Origin: Emmonsiellopsis sp. PD_33
Taxonomy: Eukaryota > Ascomycota > Eurotiomycetes > Onygenales > Ajellomycetaceae
NCBI GenBank assembly: GCA_032988165.1
Contig: JANTQF010000015.1
Coordinates: 62,001 to 126,000, forward strand
DNA: 64,000 nt
Direction: 5' to 3'
The position numbers and the translations under genes are program-made. The notes under the pieces were generated by a model. The model did no database searches, had not been told where the DNA came from, and saw only the letters and a program-made list of their open reading frames with translations. Shown here piece after piece: positions 35,834-45,423 of this stretch (position 1 is the first letter of the stretch; each line of letters starts with the position of its first letter).

Positions 35834-37114
35834 GAGGCGAGAGTGATTGGATCTATTCGAAGAGATGTTAGATACCATAGAGTTATGTATAGAGCACCTT
35901 CGTCTGTATATAGAGATGGCGCGCACCTTGATAGATGAATTATTTTTGGTGCCGTCAACCAGACGACGTATCTGACAGACAGGCCGGTTGGTACTTATAA
36001 AAATATTATCCAATAAAATTACGCTTCACACTGCGCAAGACGTAAAGGCCCCAGGGGATCGGCTGGAATATGATCACCAGAGATATAAATAGAACTTTCC
36101 ATACATACCTTTGAGTGCCTGGTATAAAAAAGTTATGTAGAGTTATGCAGTCAAGCTAGAATTAAATAGGAAGTTTGCCAAGAAACCGAATGTGGCACTG
36201 AACGCGGACTAAACTTTGATTGGCTGGCCGGCACGGAGGTTCGGCGTCAAAATCACCGACATCGACTTTGTTGCCGGCCTGCGATTTGGACACGAGAGAT
36301 CACATCTACGATATTTATCAGATCGGTCTCAGCCTTCAGGTAAAAGATGTTGCTGAAGACCACATTATTATTCGACTTTTCTTGACGGAATCCCTGTAGT
36401 GGATATAAAATATGGTTCAAATGCGGTTCCAATAATTGATACGGAAGTTCCGCGAATTTCCCGACTCTTTTGACTAGCCGAGAAGTTAAGTTACTGGAGA
36501 TGGCTGCGGGAGAAATGCACGTCTTGCCGTTGAGTTGGACGGGGGTGAAACGTGTCAATCGACTGGGGAGGGAAAAAAAGGGGGCCTCCAGAAGTTGTTG
36601 ATCGGCTAGCGAATCATTCTTCGCCTGGAAATGCCTTCGGCCCAAGCAACGCTCAAAATAGACTGTTAAATCGCAGGTCTATTGAACGCAATGCCGAGTA
36701 GTGTCTTCCGCGTATTGGCTCTACGCTCACTGGCTCGGCCGCATTAACTCGAGCGAGTTACGAAAGAAGCTTGGCAGATCCCCGTCATAGTTATCTCGCC
36801 AGCTCCGGATACGCGTATTTTGCATCTTTTCGTCTTGCTCTGCTGCTGTTGATGTCGTCAAACATCACAACTTTTCACACCAAGGGATTGATCTACTCTG
36901 TAATTTCCATCTAGTCTCCAGTTGTCTCCAGTTGGTGTCTTGTTTATTGTGGTCCTAATTTTCGCTGCCATGCTTGCCCTGGACCATTGTTCAAGATGGA
37001 GAGTATTAATAAATCATCATGGGAACCCAGAAAACTGGCTGTTTCTCTTTTCCCAATCTAAGTGATATACTCTCCCGTTATTCCTAACGGAACAAAACTC
37101 ACCGAACCACAAAG
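35834..37114. other. Intergenic, no gene recognised
   Basis: 1.3 kb holding the amine oxidase 3' UTR and the promoter of the downstream hydrolase. The minus-strand open frame at 36253-36645 has no recognisable motif. Nothing else is supported. Confidence 0.5.
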
Positions 37115-39011
37115 ATGTTTTGGAAACAATCTCTCCTCCAACTCTCCCTACTCGTTGGCTCCCATGCGACACCCTCAACAACTTCGAACCATGCACGGTC
37201 AAAAGGAGAAATCAAATGGGGTCCCTGTGAATTGGACGGTACGCTACCCATCGAATGCGGAAGCCTCTCTGTCCCGTTAGATTATACCAACCGCGACTCG
37301 GGCGAAACGGTGGATCTCCAACTCCTCAAGGTACCTGCTTCCAAGGAAAAGAAGGGATCCATTCTATTCAACTTCGGTGGCCCGGGTATGGGCGCTCGTT
37401 CCGGACTGGCGGGGAAGGCGAAAACTTTGCAAGGGTGAGACTCCCGGTTGTTTAAATCAGCGCGGAAGGGATACAGCTTCTAAAGATGGTATAGGATACT
37501 TGGCGGCCACCATGATCTCATAGCCCATGATCCACGGTAAGTGTGAAACGCACTCTGCTTTTGCTCAACGCCTGCGATGGAAAATGGATAAATTAACAGC
37601 TTCGTCTGCAGTGGAACGGAAAAAACACTTACCTTCAACTGTTTCAAGGATGACATCGAACGAATCGGAAATCTAACGCAGGGCAGAATTAGCGAGCTGG
37701 CCAGTCCTGAGGATAGGATGGTTCTGGGGCGGTTATGGGCAAGCACAGGTCAACTTAGTGACACCTGTAGTACATATAAAGAGTCGAAAAAGTATGGTGA
37801 GCTGATCGGCACGGCATTCACCGCGAGGGATTTGATGGAGATTGTTGATGCTGTTGAAGATGATGGATTACTGAGATATTGGGGTAAGGAGATTCTTGGA
37901 AGACACAATGTTGAGTTGAAAGCTGACAACACTTTGTTTCAGGATTTTCATACGGCACGGTGCTGGGAGCAACCGTTGCGGCTATGTTTCCTGATCGGAT
38001 AGATAGGATCGTTATTGATGGGGTCTCGAACGCCCATGAATATTATAACTCATAGTGAGCATTTGACTCCAATCCTCCCCGAAGTCGAGATTGAAGCCGT
38101 CCCAGAGAACTGACCCGTTTCCCCCCCCCAGCGACATCGACGCATGGGCGGACACGGATGCAGCCTTCACTAGCTACCTCCAGGACTGCGTGAAGTCCCC
38201 AGACGAATGTGCCCTTGCTGGCGAGGGAATAAGGGCACCTGACCTCGAGAAAGCTGTATACAACGCTTTGGACAAGCTCAAATATCAGCCAGCTGTTTTT
38301 GCGGGGCAGTTTATCGACCATAGCTTCGTCAAAAGCCTAATCCGGCCAAGCCTTTACAACCCGAGTCGTTACGCAAACTTATCCATTGCCCTAGATGCCT
38401 TGATCAATGGCGATATACCTAAACTTGTTGCAAGTTCGGCAAGTCTCGCGGCCCCTTGGGGTAGTGGTTCCATCACTGAGGCTCCTTATGGGATCCCTTG
38501 TTCTGATAAGAAAACGGGAAAACATAGCTTCGACGAGGTCATGCCAGCACTACAAGCACTCAGCGAGGAGACCAGGCTTATGGAGGGGGTAGGTAACACC
38601 GTGGCCATGACGTGCTCTCAATGGAAGTTTCAGGCCAAGGAGAGATATGAGGGTAACTTTCAGGTCAAAACAAAGCACCCTATGCTAGTCATCGGCAATA
38701 CGTACGACGCTGCTACCCCACTCAAGTCTGCCCGGAACATGACTGCTGGTTTTGAAGGTAGCGTTTTGCTTGAACATGGGGGCTCTGGTGTAAGTTATAT
38801 CAACCACATCGCTGGTATAGCCATGGAAAGCTAACCAGTATGATAGCACTGCTCATCACAGCATGGTTCTGTCTGCACGGGAAATGTTATCCGCAAGTAT
38901 TTTGTGGATGGGGAGCTGCCCTTACCAGGAACGCTATGCATGCCGGCTTATTCCTCCTTTGCAGCCAAAACGTGGGACGACATTATCCCACAAATTGGTA
39001 AGGAGGACTAA
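37115..39011 (+). CDS. Secreted TAP-like alpha/beta hydrolase (tripeptidyl aminopeptidase family)
   Basis: 517 aa in six exons: 37115-37434, 37495-37536, 37612-37883, 37943-38054, 38132-38789, 38862-39011. Residues 1 to about 20 are a signal peptide ending near SHATP. The N-terminal WGPCEL...IECGSLSVPLDY is characteristic of this family. LFNFGGPGMG marks the oxyanion-hole region, and HDPRGTGKTL is the conserved strand-turn segment joined across intron 2. The nucleophile elbow GFSYG gives Ser214, Asp441 lies in IGNTYDAATP, and His469 lies in GGSGHGS at the last splice junction, so the catalytic triad is complete. The C-terminal TAP-like domain ends in a Cys-containing stretch. An exopeptidase acting on N-terminal peptides outside the cell is the family's usual role; the true substrate is not known. 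Confidence 0.88.
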
Positions 39012-40875
39012 AATATTGGACTTTATGTATGTAGCTCCGTGCCGCCACGGAAACATGTGAGACATTTTCTTTTGTGGTATCTCTCCTTCCAAACCCTGCG
39101 GTGGGTTCTAATCATTTTGGTGTGGTATTTGTTGGCGTGGCCTTTGTCAGTAATTTTTCCCACTTTAGATATCTTAAATCAATGGAACAGAATTGTTATC
39201 AATAACTCAATTCATTCAGGAACCAGATTGTAGTCTTGGACTGTGGATTGTAACACCCAAAGCGCAGGTCCCTTGCGTTTCAAAGAGTTTCGACCGTGTA
39301 TCATGACACCCACGAGCGTGCGTAATATGTCCTCACATATGCACATGTTGCAGGTAAGCAGGTTGCACATCGAAATTTTGTTTCGAGCAACCTCTTATCA
39401 TTAGCCCCCCAATAAACAAGCATCCGATCACACAGAAAAGGCACCCAGGGAAAGCTGAGAGAAAGCAATGACGTTTTTAGCTCCCCGGGCCGGCTCGCAT
39501 TGAGGCTCGTTTGGTCGGCATGACCTACCCTCAAAACCTGACCATTCTTCTCCCGTGGAAATCAAGCAGGAGGGATTGACGACTCAGACATTCGATGCAT
39601 AAAATCTATGCTTTCTGGGGTTTATTTGACGTAAGGTTCCTAGTTAGCTTCTGAGGTAGGACAAGTTTCCCACATTTTGAGCCTATGAAGGGGCTCCAGA
39701 AACTGTGGAACCGAGGAACATGTTGATGCAGCACAACTTACAAGAGACATTATGATGCAGACTGTTTGAGAATTGGGGAATGTTATTATTATTTTTGGCT
39801 TCTTTTGCGAGCTCGCCAGGACCACCGGCAGTGATCGGCCAGCGGCGTGGCAATTGTGGATGACTGCATTGTGAGGTTCCCTTTCTCTCTGCTGTGGCAG
39901 TGCACAAAAGAAAAATAGCTCCTGTTTTGGTCAACCACAACGATCATTTCAGTTGGCGATTGTCGTCCTGCAGCCTCGAGAAACACGGGTGTGAGGCTCA
40001 AGGCATGGTTTGTTCGTATCATCGCAGGGATATGCCACCGAAGGATGGGTGTGAAGAACAGCGACTGGCGGGGGCCGAGGTGTTACGAGCAGACCCCTGG
40101 AAGCCAGGATGATTGGCTTGGATCATATCATCGTATGGGATGCCAGACAGGGCGAGTCCCATAACGCTGGGCTCCAGTCCCTGGTGGGCTGTGGCTCTTC
40201 AAGCTCGCGATGTGCCAATCAGTGGGCGGGATCGGGAGGGATGGGCAGCGATGGCGAATAGGCTGGAGGCTAACCGGTGGCCGATAAGAGCCCACCGGCG
40301 CCTAGATCGGAAGACGGAGAACTGCCAGCACATCGACAGTCAGAAAGTGGCTGATGTTGGGGCAGAGCGGATGTTCGTCAAGTTGGTTGTTGAGGTTGAT
40401 GTCGTCGGGTACGAGATGTCGAATCTGTCGACGTCACAGCCATCGTGTTTCAGCCGCATCGCCCGTAGCTTTTCTTTTTTCTTCTAACCGGCTACCAACT
40501 TCTCCAAGGACCAACACCGATCTGCTTGCTGCTTTGTGTTTTGGTTCGGGCTTCTTTTCTTTTTCCTTCAAGTCTTTGTTTCCCTTGTATTCCAGCCACC
40601 TTGCTTTGTACTCGCCCAGCTGTGTCCTTTCACCCATTGCATTGCATCGCGGAGCGGTCCCCCAGTTCTTTCGTTGATGTTCAAGGCAATCACTTCTTGA
40701 ATTCACTGCTTATTGGAGTGGGCATCTTCTACCTGCTTAGTTTATTGCAACAAATAGCAACGTCTCTGGTTGCTATCTTGTGGGCTTCCTCTCGCCTCTG
40801 TTTTGGCTGCGTGGACGAGCACTATCAATACCACAACCTCCTCTCGCATACCGACAAACCACCGCCCCCACCACC
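39012..40875. promoter_or_regulatory. Intergenic with CT-rich promoter of the GPI protein gene
   Basis: 1.9 kb without a recognised gene. From about 40,465 the plus strand becomes CT-rich (long TTTTCTTTTTTCTTC-type runs), typical of the promoter and 5' UTR of strongly expressed fungal genes. The leader ends in CACCACC directly before the downstream ATG, a good initiation context. Open frames such as 40113-40487 show no known motif. Confidence 0.5.
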
Positions 40876-41610
40876 ATGGTTCGTCTTTGGACCTCTATCC
40901 TCTTCCTCTCCCTCGTCCTGGCCGCCTCAGTGGCCGCTGTCGACTTGGATAGAGCCAACCGAAGACAAGCCCGCGCAGACAACCCCATCGTTGGCGTGTT
41001 CAAATCTTTCTCCTCCAAATTCAGAGCTCGTGATGCCTACGTGGATAGGAATGCAGAGGATTTCCGCCGATATGATCTAGTCCGGAGACAAGGCATCGAG
41101 GGCGGCAACAACTCCGTCTCTGAGACCCCCATGGTTTCCCCAACATCCGCTACCCTCGACCCAAACACGAGCAAGACCGATACGGCCAGCCCCACGGACG
41201 GACCCGGTTCTAGCACGACAGAATCTCCCACCAAGCCCACTTCTACGACGTCCCCTACCGAAACCCCTACAAAAACCCCGCCAACCTCGACTCCTACCTC
41301 AAGTCCCACCAAGACCCAAACTCCCACGGAGACTAGCAAGCCTTCTTCCAGCAGCACGGAGAAGACGACCTCTCCCGAGCCCACTCCCACAAAGAGCTCG
41401 ACCGTTTTGATACCGACTACCGACTCCGAAGGCGCTCTGAGTACCATCACATCCGTCGTGATTGTCCATCCCACTCCTACTGAGGAGCCAACCGATACGC
41501 CCAACGGACCTCCCGGCTTGCAAACCGGTGGTGCGGCAGCCACTATCGGCTTCAAGAAGGAAATGCTAGCCGTCCTTGGCGGCGCTGTTGCTGTCGCCAT
41601 GGCTCTCTAA
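40876..41610 (+). CDS. GPI-anchored Ser/Thr/Pro-rich cell-surface protein
   Basis: A 244-aa intronless protein. The ATG at 40876 is chosen because it opens a signal peptide (MVRLWTSILFLSLVLAASVAA); an in-frame non-ATG codon at 40780 is ignored. Dibasic Arg-Arg sites (RRQAR near residue 28, VRRQG near 71) suggest Kex2-like processing. Residues about 80-200 are a Thr/Pro/Ser/Lys-rich stalk (repeats of the type TPTxTPT), expected to be heavily O-mannosylated. The C-terminus is a small-residue region (GGAAA) followed by a hydrophobic tail ending AVAMAL, as in a GPI-attachment signal. No catalytic domain is seen. The likely role is a structural or signalling cell-wall mannoprotein; the family is not identified. 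Confidence 0.8.
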   Translation: MVRLWTSILFLSLVLAASVAAVDLDRANRRQARADNPIVGVFKSFSSKFRARDAYVDRNAEDFRRYDLVRRQGIEGGNNSVSETPMVSPTSATLDPNTSKTDTASPTDGPGSSTTESPTKPTSTTSPTETPTKTPPTSTPTSSPTKTQTPTETSKPSSSSTEKTTSPEPTPTKSSTVLIPTTDSEGALSTITSVVIVHPTPTEEPTDTPNGPPGLQTGGAAATIGFKKEMLAVLGGAVAVAMAL

Positions 41611-42513
41611 ACATTCTTGTCACTCTTGCCCGCACCGTACAGGTTTCATGAAGTAGAGAAAAGGATCCGATGAAGTAGGGATGGAGGGAGGGGGGAAGGA
41701 ATGCGCCAAACTTTGAATGCCAAAAATGTGGCATAAATCTCGTTATCTGTTTATTTTTACTTGCTATGCCATTGCCAGCTACCGAGTTTCTATGCATTTC
41801 AGGGCGTCTATTGTTCAATATATCAAGCGTATGTTTTGTTCGTCGGTATTGGGTGTATGATCATATATCCTAAGTAATGCTTTCAGGCACTCTGTGTCTC
41901 GTCTACTTGGTTATTTTTAAAAAGAAAAATAGTATTAGCAAGCGCCAACGTTAGATAGTTAGCTAGTTTCGGCCAAGATTTGATTCGATCAACCCTGCGA
42001 TTTTCGGGGTTAAGAGTATATGAATGTTTCTTTAACATAAAAAACAAAATATCCAATAGAAAAATAAATCGCCCAGTTCAAGTACGAGGTTTCGAATTAG
42101 TATAAAGGGGGTATGATAAAGCCAATGACCAAAACGTAAAATAATAACAATCATAAACGCGAACGAAACCTCCAAGGCAGCTCATGGTATATTTCCAACA
42201 GTACCCTTCGAAATCATGTGAATACGGGTACTTCAAATCAACGCTTCCGTTATTTCTCCAGGCATATGCCATATACTTCGTGGTCGACCGTCTAAAGTCA
42301 GGACCCAAAGCCGACATCGGCCGTGGATATATCAGCCCACAATCTGTTTGTGCCCCTGTATATCCCATTGCACGTCGTACGTATCCAAGCGATCGTACCA
42401 AAGCTCCCTCAACGGAACAAATAGTAGTGAGGCCGAAATTCACTCCTACCTCTCGCATCCGTCTTCACATATCCTAAAAAAAAATCAGATTCCTGCTCCA
42501 ACTTTCCCCTCCA
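41611..42513. other. Convergent 3' intergenic region, no gene recognised
   Basis: Spacer between the GPI protein gene (+) and PEX4 (-), with A/T-rich 3' UTR-like sequence. The 126-codon minus-strand frame at 42078-42458 shows no family resemblance and lies where the PEX4 3' UTR is expected. Confidence 0.5.
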
Positions 42514-43146
42514 TCATCTCCCACCCTTCTTCCCACCCTCTCTCCCGGGCCCCTCCCATCTCTCCTCCGTCGTATAAAACCTCACCAGACTCTCCCACCC
42601 CAGCAGATCGCCATTCTTCATCAGCACCGCCACATCCACGTTCAGCGGGCTCTCGGGCCGGGGATCAGTCAGCAGCTGCTGGATGGCCGAAAGGGTTGTG
42701 GACAATGTGTATGCGGGACTCCAGTGCTCTGAAGTGAGCAGGGTGAGGCAGATCTCGCCGGTCGTGAAGGAGACGTTGGGGTGGCAGATGCGGGTTGTGA
42801 AGGCGATGGTTGGCGGGCGATTGGGGTATTCGGGAGGGATGGTTATGTGGAGGCGCCAGAGGCCGCCTGGGCGTGTGTTAGTGTTACATATGATACAGGC
42901 AACGGGGCGGTTTGGCTGGTGGAGGGGAGGGATGGCGGTGAGGATGGGATAGGCATGGAGAGTAGATGTACCTTCATATGGGGTTCCGGGAACGCCTTTC
43001 AGCACTGCTTCCCAGCGGAGCAGGTCTGTTTCGCTGACGGGCCCGAGATGGAGGAGGGCTTCATTGGGATTCCTTGCATATTCGTTCAATTCGCGGATGA
43101 GCCGTTTTGTTGCTGATGAGGAGGGGGCTGGGGAGCGTTGGGACAT
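42514..43146 (-). CDS. PEX4: Peroxin-4, peroxisomal ubiquitin-conjugating enzyme (E2)
   Basis: 175 aa from two exons, 43146-42972 and 42866-42514. The 105-nt intron (42867-42971) is a multiple of three without stops, so the unspliced frame also stays open, but splicing restores the universal E2 junction GTPYEGGLWRLHI. The catalytic Cys lies in HPNVSFTTGEICLTLL, and the GEIC context and the C-terminal SPLNVDVAVLMKNGD are typical of Pex4 rather than of general E2s. Pex4, anchored by Pex22 on the peroxisome, monoubiquitinates the PTS1 receptor Pex5 so that it can be recycled. The start MSQRSPAPSSSATKRL is in the expected place for the first E2 helix. It is divergent from NTH1 with a 286-bp shared promoter region. 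A related E2 cannot be fully excluded. Confidence 0.85.
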   Translation of the reverse strand: MSQRSPAPSSSATKRLIRELNEYARNPNEALLHLGPVSETDLLRWEAVLKGVPGTPYEGTSTLHAYPILTAIPPLHQPNRPVACIICNTNTRPGGLWRLHITIPPEYPNRPPTIAFTTRICHPNVSFTTGEICLTLLTSEHWSPAYTLSTTLSAIQQLLTDPRPESPLNVDVAVLMKNGDLLGWESLVRFYTTEERWEGPGREGGKKGGR

Positions 43147-43432
43147 TGTGTGTTGCTGTGATTTGTCTGCCCTGGAGACAGTAGGGGGATGTGTATATGA
43201 ATTGTGCCAGGCAGTTGTGGTTTCTGTTAAATTGTCATGTCCAGCGGGTGTTGTTTGAGTTTAGGTGAAGTTGAAGCTCGGACTAAGTATCCCCAAACGC
43301 CGAGGTTGGCAGGTCCAAATAAAGTTTCCCCGGCCTGTTTATCACCACGTGATTCCACTGACTAAGCAGCTGCCAGGGGAAAGCTTTCTCCAAATTCCCA
43401 ACAGCTCAAGATCCCTTTGTATCAGTCCAAAA
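43147..43432. promoter_or_regulatory. Divergent PEX4/NTH1 promoter region
   Basis: Only 286 bp separate the two start codons on opposite strands, so the two genes must share a bidirectional promoter. A CACGTGATT sequence at about 43,346 fits an E-box (CACGTG). Upstream in-frame non-ATG codons of NTH1 fall inside this interval and are not used in the model. Confidence 0.5.
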
Positions 43433-44797
43433 ATGCGGACTTCACGAGTCTCTAAGGAGACTGCAAAGCTAGTCGATATTCTGTCCTCTGCTCCCCGTCG
43501 CCAGCCACGCCGGAATGCGACCTCAAATCCCTTCAGCAGCTACTCCGTGGCAGAAAAGCGGAGAAGCGATCTCCCGCAGCATCAGAGCTCCATAATCAAG
43601 GTAGAACCACGGGATAGCGACGATGACGGCAACTCAATACTCTCGTCTGCGAATACAACAGATATTGAGGACCTACTTTCACCACCGCCCTCCCGAAAGC
43701 GGAAACGCGGCCAGGAATCCTTCACGGCGGTTCAGAGTCCTCATTTCGCAGCCAAGCGATCACCTTCCACCCCAGCGCGAATCGTGAAGAGGGAAGCGAG
43801 TACCTCGCAAAAGCCTACTATCAAAGAAGAGGACGAGGAGACGAAAACTAAAACGAAATCGCGGCGGCTACCGGCTCGCAAATCTAAAGGCGCGGATGGA
43901 TTGGTCAAGATGGAACCCCCTTCCAATTGGGAAACAATGTACGCTACGGTAAAAGAAATGCGGCGTAAAAACCCTACCGCTCCTGTTGATACCATGGGCT
44001 GTGCGCAACTATACTGGCGCTCTTCCTCTCCTCGTGATAGACGGTTCCAGACTCTCATTGCCCTGATGCTTTCATCCCAGACCAAGGACACCGTTACAGC
44101 GGTCGCCATGCAGCGGTTACATACAGAATTAGGCCCAGAGCAGGAAGACGCGGCTTCGATAGGGCTAGTCAAGAAGGAAGAAGGGGAGGAGGAAGTGAAA
44201 GCCAAGAAAAATATCGTGTGGGATCAGTCCAAGCAGGAAGAGAAGAGTACCTTAAACGTCGAGAATATCCTCGCCGTTTCTCCCACACGCCTTAACGAGC
44301 TCATACACAGCGTTGGCTTCCATAATAACAAAACCAAATACATCAAAGCTGCCGCCATCATACTCCGTGATGAATATGACTCCGACATCCCCTCGACAGC
44401 CGAAGGTCTCATGAAATTGCCAGGGGTGGGTCCGAAAATGGCATATCTCTGCATGAGTGCCGCTTGGGGTCGTGATGAAGGTATTGGAGTGGACGTACAT
44501 GTGCACCGCATCACCAACATGTGGGGATGGCATAAAACGAAGACCCCCGAAGAAACAAGAGCGGCATTGGAAAGCTGGTTACCGAGGGACAAGTGGCATG
44601 AGATTAACAAGCTTCTTGTTGGTCTAGGTCAGACTGTTTGTTTGCCGGTAGCGAGGAGGTGTGGGGAGTGTGACCTTGCAGGATCAGGGTTGTGTAAGAG
44701 TGAGATTAGGGGCTGGGTTGATAAAAGGAAGCCAAAAAAGGAAGGGGTGTCGGTTAAAGAGGAGAGTAAGATAAAGATCAAGATGGAGGATGATTAA
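43433..44797 (+). CDS. NTH1: Endonuclease III homologue, DNA glycosylase/AP lyase
   Basis: A 454-aa single-exon bifunctional base-excision-repair enzyme that removes oxidised pyrimidines and cleaves AP sites. The first 160 residues are an extension with a basic nuclear-localisation-type cluster (SRKRKR, about 87-92). The helix-hairpin-helix LPGVGPKMA (329-337) supplies catalytic Lys335, and GVDVHVHRI supplies catalytic Asp354. The iron-sulphur Cys are 403, 410, 413 and 421; the last gap is seven residues rather than the five of E. coli Nth. An acidic/basic insert (about 232-275) interrupts the glycosylase domain. Seven matches to the SUMO consensus (hydrophobic-K-x-E) are spread over the protein. 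The ATG at 43433 is the first in frame. All catalytic residues are present. Confidence 0.93.
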   Translation: MRTSRVSKETAKLVDILSSAPRRQPRRNATSNPFSSYSVAEKRRSDLPQHQSSIIKVEPRDSDDDGNSILSSANTTDIEDLLSPPPSRKRKRGQESFTAVQSPHFAAKRSPSTPARIVKREASTSQKPTIKEEDEETKTKTKSRRLPARKSKGADGLVKMEPPSNWETMYATVKEMRRKNPTAPVDTMGCAQLYWRSSSPRDRRFQTLIALMLSSQTKDTVTAVAMQRLHTELGPEQEDAASIGLVKKEEGEEEVKAKKNIVWDQSKQEEKSTLNVENILAVSPTRLNELIHSVGFHNNKTKYIKAAAIILRDEYDSDIPSTAEGLMKLPGVGPKMAYLCMSAAWGRDEGIGVDVHVHRITNMWGWHKTKTPEETRAALESWLPRDKWHEINKLLVGLGQTVCLPVARRCGECDLAGSGLCKSEIRGWVDKRKPKKEGVSVKEESKIKIKMEDD

Positions 44798-45423
44798 TGA
44801 CCTGCTGGTGGCTTTGCATACTGTGAGAGTCGACCAGCATGCCAGTATACTCATCTTTCTTGAATTTTCAAGCTTGGGGCAATGTTTTCCTGGTTTGGTT
44901 CTTCAACGCAGCTCTACATACCAACTCCTTGTTCCAAAGCTATTGGCTTGGGTAAAGCCATCAACGATTGTGGTAACTACATGGCCAGCGCCATTTCTTC
45001 AGTTTCTACCAGTCAGCTTCATCCATCCTTCATATCGAAGTTTCAGTTAACATAGTGGGGACAAGGCCTTTTCCTCGTGTTTCTCATATACCCGACCCGT
45101 CTATATCCCAGGGAGCACTCCGTACACCTAGATAATCATGAATATATAATTTCACATTCATTTGAATACACAAAAATCTACGTGGTGCAAACAAATCTCC
45201 TGTGGCCGTTGACCATACTCCCCCCCGCTTACATCATTTCGATCTACCAACAAAACAAAAAACTCCCAAGCTCCATCTCCAACCTCCCCAACCCCTCCAA
45301 ACCACACCCCCAACAAAAAGCCTCACAAATCCTTCTCCATTCAAAAACTACCCAAAATAACAAACCCCTCAAACAAACCACTAACAAGTCCCCCACCTGA
45401 ACGCATGAACAACAACCCATGCC
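44798..45423. promoter_or_regulatory. Intergenic/5' leader of HCS1
   Basis: 626 bp between NTH1 and HCS1. The last 200 bp are A/C-rich with many CCCC and CAAA runs, likely 5' UTR. Out-of-frame ATGs at 45,405 and 45,419 precede the HCS1 ATG at 45,424. Confidence 0.5.

Noticed and set aside
42078..42458. 126-codon minus-strand ORF downstream of PEX4
   Set aside because: No recognisable motif or splice continuation; position fits a 3' UTR.
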